DNA of 49,158 nt from Spirochaetota bacterium (GTDB lineage Bacteria > Spirochaetota > B62-G9 > DRHN01): contig CP070841.1 in assembly GCA_020342115.1 (NCBI GenBank), positions 2,503,274 through 2,552,431 on the forward strand, given 5' to 3'. This document shows, piece by piece, positions 35,912 to 41,756 of the stretch. The notes beneath the pieces were generated by a model. That model did no database searches. It saw only the letters and a program-made list of their open reading frames with translations, and was not told where the DNA came from. Position 1 is the first letter of the stretch, and each line of letters opens with the position of its first letter. Both the position numbers and the translations under genes were made by a program.

Positions 35912-37657
35912 ATGGAAAAGGTTAGTAACAAAGATATTGCGTCAGTGCTCAAAGATATCGCCCTTTACAAAGAGCTCAAAGGCGAAAATCCTTTTAAGGT
36001 GCGTGCCTTTGAGCAGGCTGCCCATACTGTAGAAATACACCCTTCCTCTATTGCAAAGCTTGCAGAAGCTGGGAGCCTTCAGGAAATAAAGGGGGTTGGA
36101 AAGGGTGTTGCTGATGTTATATCTGAGTTTGTAGAAAGAAAAAAATCTTCCATGCTTGAAGAGCTTAAATCCTCCTTTCCTCCAACGATAAGCGATCTTT
36201 TCCGAATTCCTGGCATGGGACCAAAGAAGATCAAGGCTGTTTGGGAGAAGCTCGGCTGTTCAACGATTGGAGAGCTTGAATATGCATGCCTGGAAAACCG
36301 CCTGGTCACTTTAGATGGATTTGGGCAGCGTTCTCAAGAGAAGATACTTAAAGCAATCGAGTTCATAAAACGCCACAGGGACAGACATCTCATAAGCGAA
36401 GCATTTATGGTAGCAAAAGAGGTGATAGAGAATCTTTCTGACAATAAGCTTTGTAAGATTGCTACAATAGCGGGCAGTCTTAGAAGGGGAAAGAGCACTT
36501 TCAAGGATATCGACATCCTTATTGTTTCAGATACAGATGCAGATGATCAAAGGTTCAAGGAAACATTACTGAAGCTTGCTGATGAGGATGGGGTGATAAG
36601 TGCCGGTTCCACAAAGGTCTCTATCCGCAGACAGGGGATTCAGATCGATTTCAGGATCGTGGCTGAACAATGCTTCCCCTCAGCACTCCAGCACTTCACA
36701 GGTTCTAAGGAGCACAACACTATACTCCGGTCCAGAGCTAAAACACTTGGAATGAAGATGAATGAGTATGGACTGTTCAAAGGAGAGGATTCTCTTCAAG
36801 TAGCAGATGAGCAGGAACTGTACAGGAGTATCGGGCTTGAGTACATTCCACCAGAGATCAGGGAGGGTGAGGATGAGGTAGGGGCTTCACTTGAGGGCAA
36901 ACTACCCGAACTCATTGAACAACAAAATCTTCATGGGATGGTACACGTTCATTCAACTTACTCAGATGGGATGAACACCATAGAGCAGCTTGCAGAGGAG
37001 TGTCACAGGCAGGGTTACTCATATTTGTGCATTTCGGACCATTCGAAATCTGCCTTTTATGCTAATGGGCTTTCAATTCAGGCATTGCATGCCCAGATTA
37101 ATGAGGTAAGGGAACTCAATAAAAAACTCTCTCCTTTCAGGATATTCTGCGGGATAGAATCAGATATTCTTTCCGATGGGGGTCTCGATTATCCTGAAGA
37201 TGCTCTATCAAAGCTTGACTTTGTTATTGGTTCCATCCACTCAAAACTCACCATGGATTCTAATGAAGCAACCTCTAGGCTTGTTGCTGCATTACAAAAT
37301 CCTCACCTCACAATTCTTGGTCATCCGAGCGGGCGGCTCCTCCTTTCGAGAGAGGGTTACCAGTATAATGAAGAAATGATATTGGATGCTCTTATGGATA
37401 ATGGTGTGGCGATAGAGCACAACTGTAATCCTCACCGTCTCGATCCGGAATGGAGATTTCTGAAAAGTGCAAGGGAGAGAGGGATACTGGTTTCCATAAA
37501 TCCTGATGCTCACTCGATAGAAGGATTTGGAGATATGGGGTTTGGTCTGGTTATGGCGAGAAAGGCATGGCTAGAAAAACAGGATGTTTTAAACTGTATG
37601 AATTCCGAGGAGATAGATGGATTTTTCAGAGGCAGAAAACAAAAGAAGGGTATCTGA
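35912..37657 (+). CDS. polX: Family X DNA polymerase with C-terminal PHP exonuclease domain (PolX)
   Basis: A gap-filling repair polymerase. Residues ~1-85 are the helical 8-kDa-type domain with a helix-hairpin-helix (EIKGVGKGVADVI); a second HhH follows (FRIPGMGPKKIKAV). The nucleotidyltransferase site is GSLRRGKSTFKDIDILIV, with catalytic D199, D201 and D246 (IQIDFRIV). The C-terminal PHP domain (~340-575) keeps its metal ligands (H345 and H347 in HVHSTYSDG, SDHS, GIESDI, NPDAHS), so a 3'-5' exonuclease or 3'-phosphatase is likely. All catalytic residues are present at normal length (581 aa). The start has AAAGG 7 nt ahead. Endonuclease III overlaps its end by 41 bp, giving a base-excision-repair pair. 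Confidence 0.95.
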   Translation: MEKVSNKDIASVLKDIALYKELKGENPFKVRAFEQAAHTVEIHPSSIAKLAEAGSLQEIKGVGKGVADVISEFVERKKSSMLEELKSSFPPTISDLFRIPGMGPKKIKAVWEKLGCSTIGELEYACLENRLVTLDGFGQRSQEKILKAIEFIKRHRDRHLISEAFMVAKEVIENLSDNKLCKIATIAGSLRRGKSTFKDIDILIVSDTDADDQRFKETLLKLADEDGVISAGSTKVSIRRQGIQIDFRIVAEQCFPSALQHFTGSKEHNTILRSRAKTLGMKMNEYGLFKGEDSLQVADEQELYRSIGLEYIPPEIREGEDEVGASLEGKLPELIEQQNLHGMVHVHSTYSDGMNTIEQLAEECHRQGYSYLCISDHSKSAFYANGLSIQALHAQINEVRELNKKLSPFRIFCGIESDILSDGGLDYPEDALSKLDFVIGSIHSKLTMDSNEATSRLVAALQNPHLTILGHPSGRLLLSREGYQYNEEMILDALMDNGVAIEHNCNPHRLDPEWRFLKSARERGILVSINPDAHSIEGFGDMGFGLVMARKAWLEKQDVLNCMNSEEIDGFFRGRKQKKGI

Positions 37658-38267
37658 GATACTCGCACTTTTGAAAAAGCGTTATCCCGATGCCAGGGTT
37701 CTCCTGGACTACAATAGCCCGTTCGAGCTTCTCATAGCAACCATACTCGCAGCTCAGTGCACAGATGAGAGGGTAAATCAGGTTACACCGTCTCTTTTCT
37801 CGAAATTCGGTGATCCGGCAAAGATGTCAGAGGCATCTGCACAGGAGATCGAGGAAATCATAAGACCCACAGGATTTTTCAAGGCAAAGACAAAGTCGCT
37901 TCTCGGGACATCAGAAGCGCTTACAGCAAAGTTTAAAGGCCAGGTTCCTGAAACCATGGAAGAGCTTATAACATTGCCAGGAGTCGGAAGAAAGACGGCG
38001 AACGTCGTGCTCGGGAACTGCTTCAATAAACCTGCAATAATGGTGGATACCCATGTAAAACGTGTTTCTACGAGACTTGGCTTTACCGATAAAAAAGATC
38101 CGGATAAGATAGAATTCGATTTGAAAGAGATTATTCCTGAGAAAGATCACACTCTTTACTCCAGAATAGTGACGTTTCACGGAAGGTACACCTGTATAGC
38201 CAGAAAACCGAAATGCTCAGAATGTGTTGTGGAAAGTCTATGTCCATTCCCGGAGAAGAATCTGTAA
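37617..38267 (+). CDS. nth: Endonuclease III (DNA glycosylase/AP lyase)
   Basis: Removes oxidised pyrimidines and cuts at abasic sites. The HhH motif is LPGVGRKTANVVLG with catalytic Lys126, and catalytic Asp144 lies in MVDTHVKR. The C-terminal 4Fe-4S site has the exact C-x6-C-x2-C-x5-C pattern (C193, C200, C203, C209). At 216 aa it is like E. coli Nth (211). GAGGAG lies just ahead of ATG 37617, which sits within the polX 3' end (41-bp overlap in another frame). The two proteins would act in succession: Nth makes the gap and PolX fills it. It converges on ilvE. Confidence 0.96.
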   Translation: MDFSEAENKRRVSEILALLKKRYPDARVLLDYNSPFELLIATILAAQCTDERVNQVTPSLFSKFGDPAKMSEASAQEIEEIIRPTGFFKAKTKSLLGTSEALTAKFKGQVPETMEELITLPGVGRKTANVVLGNCFNKPAIMVDTHVKRVSTRLGFTDKKDPDKIEFDLKEIIPEKDHTLYSRIVTFHGRYTCIARKPKCSECVVESLCPFPEKNL

Positions 38268-38291
38268 AATAGGGACAGATACTATTTTTTT
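38266..38291. terminator. Weak bidirectional terminator between nth and ilvE
   Basis: AAAATAG 38266-38272 and CTATTTT 38282-38288 form a 7-bp AU-rich stem with a 9-nt loop, with a T run continuing to 38291 on the plus strand. The A-rich 5' side could serve ilvE on the minus strand. The stem is weak. Confidence 0.35.
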
Positions 38292-38296
38292 GAAGG

Positions 38297-39310
38297 CTAA
38301 TCGACCTTATATACCCATCCGAAGCGGTCTTCCCTGTCGCCAAGCTGGATACCCTTAAGCTCGTCGTATATTTCTTTTGTGGTTTTACCTGGCTTGCCAT
38401 CGCCGATTTTGTATTTCTTATCCTTATATCCGACGGTGAGTATTGGTGTAAGAACAGTTGCAGTGCCTGTGCAGAAGAGTTCATAGGCTGAAAATAGCTC
38501 ATCATACCGTATGTCTCTCTCCTGGATTTGTAAACCGAAAACCTTACTGGCAATCGTAAGCACCGAATCTCTTGTGACTCCGGGAAGGATCGAGCCCCCG
38601 AGTTTAGGGGTGGAAAGCACACCCTCCTTTAGCATGAAAAAGTTTGCAGCCCCCACCTCCTCAACGTAAAGGGAATTCCTAGCATCGAGATACAGTACCT
38701 CGTCATACCCTCTATCTTTTGAGAGTGACCTGGGGTATAGAGAGGTTGCATAGTTTCCGACTGCTTTTACGTTTCCGGTTCCATATAGAGGAGCTCTATG
38801 AAAATCATCCCTTATTTCTATCTTGACTCCGCTGAACCCTGCTTTGAAGTAGGGACCAACAGGCGACATGAAGATAACAAAAGTATACTCATTGGCAGGC
38901 TGTACCCCGAGCATCTGCCCGGATCCAAAGAGAACCGGACGTATATAGAGATCTCCTTTACCATAGGGCGGGACATACTCTTTGTTCTCGAGGATAAGGT
39001 TTGTTATAGATTCAACAAAAAAGCGCTCATCAAGCGGAGGCATGTGTAATCTTTTGCAGCCGCTGTTAAGCCTCTTAGCATTGTCAAAGGGCCTGAACAT
39101 TGCAATAGAGCTGTCTTTTCTTCTGTAAGCCTTCATGCCTTCAAAGATGCCCTGGCCATAGTTAAGGACAACTGCAGACGGGTACACCGGGACGGTTCCG
39201 TAGCTTACGATGCTGCCTTTGTCCCATTTCCCATCCCTGTTGTGTGATATAAACATCTTCTCAGCAGGGGTGATATCGAATGTCAGGGTATCCCAGTCGA
39301 TCTTTTTCAT
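38297..39310 (-). CDS. ilvE: Branched-chain amino acid aminotransferase
   Basis: A PLP enzyme interconverting valine, leucine and isoleucine with their 2-oxo acids. It is the class IV fold of the BCAT type II kind (longer form, 337 aa). Landmarks are LNYGQGIFEGMKAYRR, RPFDNAKRLN, YIRPVLFGSG, the PLP lysine K182 in GTGNVKAVGNYA, EVGAANFF and GSILPGVTRDSVL. The ribosome site AAGGAAC lies 7 nt before the ATG. It diverges from lexA across a 141-bp gap with separate promoters. No other branched-chain genes lie in the window. Confidence 0.95.
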   Translation of the reverse strand: MKKIDWDTLTFDITPAEKMFISHNRDGKWDKGSIVSYGTVPVYPSAVVLNYGQGIFEGMKAYRRKDSSIAMFRPFDNAKRLNSGCKRLHMPPLDERFFVESITNLILENKEYVPPYGKGDLYIRPVLFGSGQMLGVQPANEYTFVIFMSPVGPYFKAGFSGVKIEIRDDFHRAPLYGTGNVKAVGNYATSLYPRSLSKDRGYDEVLYLDARNSLYVEEVGAANFFMLKEGVLSTPKLGGSILPGVTRDSVLTIASKVFGLQIQERDIRYDELFSAYELFCTGTATVLTPILTVGYKDKKYKIGDGKPGKTTKEIYDELKGIQLGDREDRFGWVYKVD

Positions 39311-39339
39311 ACGGTGTTCCTTCTATCTAAATTTGGTAT

Positions 39340-39368
39340 ATAATACATCAAGAAGACGATTTTTTCAA
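39340..39368 (-). promoter_or_regulatory. Promoter for ilvE
   Basis: Minus-strand TTGAAA (39363-39368) and TATTAT (39340-39345) with 17-bp spacing, 30 bp before the ilvE ATG. Confidence 0.55.
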
Positions 39369-39386
39369 AAAAAATGAATTTTTTTC

Positions 39387-39415
39387 TTGACATTCGGTTA
39401 ATATTCGGTTATAGT
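39387..39415 (+). promoter_or_regulatory. lexA: Promoter for lexA
   Basis: A near-consensus promoter: TTGACA 39387-39392, 17-bp spacer, TATAGT 39410-39415. The spacer is made almost entirely of two TTCGGTTA repeats, so a repressor bound there would block RNA polymerase directly. The start site would be at about 39422, giving a leader of ~30 nt with GGAGGAGG at 39443-39450. Confidence 0.75.
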
Positions 39416-39442
39416 TTGATAGACTTTCGGTTAACTTTCGTT
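39392..39442. promoter_or_regulatory. Probable LexA operator: phased TTCGGTTA direct repeats
   Basis: TTCGGTTA occurs exactly at 39393-39400, 39404-39411 and 39426-39433, with a partial TTCGTT at 39437. The distances are 11, 22 and 11 bp, all multiples of 11. ATTC-N7-ATTC within it parallels the alpha-proteobacterial LexA box GTTC-N7-GTTC, which has the same 11-bp period (known); the identity here as an operator is inferred from position. Confidence 0.5.
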
Positions 39443-39451
39443 GGAGGAGGA

Positions 39452-40057
39452 ATGTATCTTACTGAGAAGCAAAAACGTGTCTACCAGTTCATCAAGGAGT
39501 ACATCGAGACCTACGATATAGCGCCGAGCTATGAAGAGATCAGAAACCGCTTCAGGTTTCGCTCTTTGAGCACTGTTTTCGATCATGTTCGCACCCTTGA
39601 GCGAAAGGGTGCGATCACAAAGGGACGAAGCAACGAGAAGCGCTCCATCAGGCTCTCTGACATCGGAAGGAGGAGTGTTGCAATCCCTCTTCTGGGAACG
39701 GTTGTTGCAGGGAGACCTCTGGAGATGTACGAGATTTTGGATACCGTTGACGTTCCGGAGGAGATGCTCTCTCATGGAGAGAACGTTGCTTTGAGAGTAA
39801 GGGGTGACTCGATGGTAGAGAGCGGTATCCATAACGGCGATGTGGTGATCGTGAAGCGGCAGAACAGTGCAGAAAATGGACAGATCGTCATTGCTTTGGT
39901 GGATGGTGAAGTGACAATCAAGCGTGTCTACTTTCATCCTGATATGATAGAGCTCAGGGCAAGCAACCCCGCGATGGAGTCAATCTATGTGAAAGAGGGG
40001 CAGGACTTGAAGATTTACGGTATTCTCGTTGGCCTGTATCGTAGATACAACGTGTAG
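39452..40057 (+). CDS. lexA: LexA repressor, SOS regulator
   Basis: Represses SOS genes and cleaves itself when RecA is activated by DNA damage. The N-terminal winged helix (1-70) has APSYEEIRNRFRFRSLSTVF as its helix-turn-helix region. The C-terminal peptidase has cleavage site A86-G87 in GTVVAGRP, nucleophile S120 in GDSMVESG and base K157 in EVTIKRVY, so autocleavage should work. From the preferred ATG 39452 (GGAGGAGG just ahead) the protein is 201 aa, like E. coli LexA (202). An in-frame ATG at 39374 would run through the promoter and is rejected. It heads the imuB-dnaE2-SRAP island, with a terminator behind it. Confidence 0.96.
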   Translation: MYLTEKQKRVYQFIKEYIETYDIAPSYEEIRNRFRFRSLSTVFDHVRTLERKGAITKGRSNEKRSIRLSDIGRRSVAIPLLGTVVAGRPLEMYEILDTVDVPEEMLSHGENVALRVRGDSMVESGIHNGDVVIVKRQNSAENGQIVIALVDGEVTIKRVYFHPDMIELRASNPAMESIYVKEGQDLKIYGILVGLYRRYNV

Positions 40058-40141
40058 CTGTCGTACGGTTTCATGTGGTTGCTGCAGGGTCGGGTTTGAC
40101 AAATAGTAGAAGTTCAAAGAATTGAGACTGTAAGGACCCTG

Positions 40142-40169
40142 GCTGACAGTACCTGATGGTACTGTCAGC
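40142..40169 (+). repeat. Perfect 12-bp hairpin in the lexA-imuB gap
   Basis: Arm GCTGACAGTACC 40142-40153, loop TGAT, exact reverse-complement arm 40158-40169. It lies 84 bp after the lexA stop and 9 bp before the terminator stem. A 12-bp palindrome GGTACATGTACC (40171-40182) follows at once. It could be an mRNA-stabilising stem or a protein site; the GTACC/GGTAC core occurs in both. Confidence 0.8.
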
Positions 40170-40177
40170 TGGTACAT

Positions 40178-40204
40178 GTACCCTGTTGAAAGGGTGCTTT
40201 TTTT
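40178..40204 (+). terminator. lexA: Terminator downstream of lexA
   Basis: GTACCCT 40178-40184 pairs with AGGGTGC 40191-40197 (one G-U pair) around a 6-nt loop, followed by seven T residues at 40198-40204. It would end lexA transcripts, so imuB needs readthrough or its own promoter. No convincing promoter was found between it and imuB. A further inverted repeat CCCCTGA-G-TCAGGGG spans 40207-40221. Confidence 0.7.
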
Positions 40205-40246
40205 AGCCCCTGAGTCAGGGGAGCTTTGGTGAAACGGAGGAGAGCC

Positions 40247-41404
40247 ATGAGGAGGCTGCCAAAGAGGATTGCATTCTTGTATCTCCCTCACTTCCTTGCA
40301 GAGAGTGAGGAGAGAAGAAAGGGGAATCCCGTCGTTGTTGTTTCAGGGCCTTCGCCAAAAGCCGTTGTGCTCGATTGTTCAGGGGTTCTCGAAACTGCTG
40401 GCATTGAGAGAGGAACCTTTGTGAGAGATATCGAGCGCTTGAACGAGGGGGTGAGGGTCGAAGTGGTGGATTATGATTATCTCGAGAAGGTTCATGGGGA
40501 GGTCATTGATTGCCTTGAGCATTACTCTCCTTCTGTGGAGGCTCAGGACCCGGGAGAGTACCTGCTGGACCTTACAGGGACAAGAAGAATCTTTGGCAGA
40601 GAGCTGGATACCTGCGGCAAGATCATAACCGAGCTGAGACATGCCTTCGGTTTTACCGCACAGGCTGGAATAGGAAGCAACGTGCTCATCCCCCGTCTCG
40701 CGTCGATGGTTGCAGAGGATGGAGGGGTATACGATGTAAGCACACCTTCTGAGAGAGAGTTTCTTTTTCCCCTCAGCATAGGGCTCTTCGGGGGAATCTC
40801 GCCTTCGGTGATGGATGAGCTCATCTCACACTACAACATCAGAACCGTGGAGGATCTTTCTGTTTTCTCCAGAGAGGAGCTTATCTGTATGTTTGGCTCT
40901 GAGGGGGCTCGCCTCTATACCTATGCACAGGGTGGTGTGCGACAGAACCTCATACAGAAGGTATCAGGGAAGGTTTTAAAGCAGGAGCTTACCGTAAGTT
41001 CAGAGAGCAATGATGATATAAGCGTGCGAAGACAGCTCTTCGCCATGATTCTTGACCTGTGTGCACAGATGAGAGAGGAGAGGGTGGTTGCCTGTAGGTT
41101 TGAGCTTGCGGTATGCTATCAGGACAACTACCGGTACATCCACAAGGGAGGGGTCAGGGATCCGTCTTTCTTCGAAAAGAGTTTGTATGATCAGCTCCTC
41201 ATCTATCTTAACAGGGCCCTGAAACGCAGAGTCTGCATAAAGAAGATCGTACTTTCATTTTCGCACTTTGTAAGCTCATCGCTTCAGCTAGCACTCTTTC
41301 ATGACAGCTCTCAAGCTGACAGCTCTCGAATGAGCAGACTTTCAGGGGCATTTGATCTCATCGCAAAGAGGTTTGGAAAGAGCCTTATCAGGTATGGGGC
41401 GTAG
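40247..41404 (+). CDS. imuB: ImuB-like catalytically inactive Y-family polymerase
   Basis: A 385-aa Y-family fold. The N-terminal LYLPHF (11-16) replaces the DinB IDMDxF motif, so the first metal-binding Asp is Tyr12. In VEAQDPGEYLLDLTG (97-111) the catalytic D-E pair reads G103-E104. Two of three catalytic carboxylates are therefore gone, as in ImuB, the scaffold of the ImuA-ImuB-DnaE2 mutasome. The little-finger end keeps a clamp-binding QLALF (347-351) and FDLIAKRFG. The ATG 40247 with GGAGG 6 nt ahead is preferred over TTG/GTG at 40226/40229. The polymerase gene starts 4 bp after it, so joint expression is likely. No imuA is present. Confidence 0.85.
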   Translation: MRRLPKRIAFLYLPHFLAESEERRKGNPVVVVSGPSPKAVVLDCSGVLETAGIERGTFVRDIERLNEGVRVEVVDYDYLEKVHGEVIDCLEHYSPSVEAQDPGEYLLDLTGTRRIFGRELDTCGKIITELRHAFGFTAQAGIGSNVLIPRLASMVAEDGGVYDVSTPSEREFLFPLSIGLFGGISPSVMDELISHYNIRTVEDLSVFSREELICMFGSEGARLYTYAQGGVRQNLIQKVSGKVLKQELTVSSESNDDISVRRQLFAMILDLCAQMREERVVACRFELAVCYQDNYRYIHKGGVRDPSFFEKSLYDQLLIYLNRALKRRVCIKKIVLSFSHFVSSSLQLALFHDSSQADSSRMSRLSGAFDLIAKRFGKSLIRYGA

Positions 41405-41408
41405 AAGC

Positions 41409-41756
41409 ATGAAGAGGTTCGTTTTCCTGGAAAACCACTCTGTCTACTCTCTCTGTGAAGGTACGATTTTCATAAGTGAGCTCGCGTCTTTTGCGCGCTC
41501 CAGAGGTTACCGGTACTTATCTCTCTGTGATACCAATGGATTCTACGGTATCATGCACTTCATCCATGCCTGTGAGCGAGAGGGATTATGTCCGATTATC
41601 TCCTCACGGCTGAAAAACCATTCGTTCAGCGCTATTATGGTAGCCAGGAACATGAGAGGGTATGCAAAGATCTGCTCTTTGATCACGGGGTTACTTGGAG
41701 AGCGTTCTTTTGATGTGAAACGTGAGATTTTAAAAGGAAATACCGGAGATTACTAA
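41409..41756 (+). CDS. dnaE2: N-terminal PHP fragment of DnaE2/ImuC (split gene, part 1)
   Basis: 115 aa matching the first part of the PHP domain of C-family polymerases (FVFLENHSVYSLCEGTIFIS..., LSLCDTNGFYG, GLCPII). It ends at TAA 41754-41756, and the next codon, in the same frame, continues the homology (TQDRELLSTRRDGIFAEINV). The gene is thus cut by one stop codon inside the PHP fold. The PHP metal ligands are already degenerate: the H-x-H of LHVHS reads ENH and TDH reads CDT, so this domain would have no exonuclease activity. ATG 41409 is 4 bp after the imuB stop; ATG 41394 is an alternative. It may be a stable subunit, a readthrough product or the first half of a damaged gene. Confidence 0.75.
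   Translation: MKRFVFLENHSVYSLCEGTIFISELASFARSRGYRYLSLCDTNGFYGIMHFIHACEREGLCPIISSRLKNHSFSAIMVARNMRGYAKICSLITGLLGERSFDVKREILKGNTGDY

Noticed and set aside
39374-39451. Longer LexA starting at ATG 39374
   Set aside because: It would translate the promoter and operator; ATG 39452 has GGAGGAGG and gives the standard N-terminus.
41352-41408. Earlier start for the PHP fragment within imuB
   Set aside because: The extra residues (MISSQRGLERALSG...) do not belong to the PHP fold and overlap imuB; homology starts at MKRFVFLENH.
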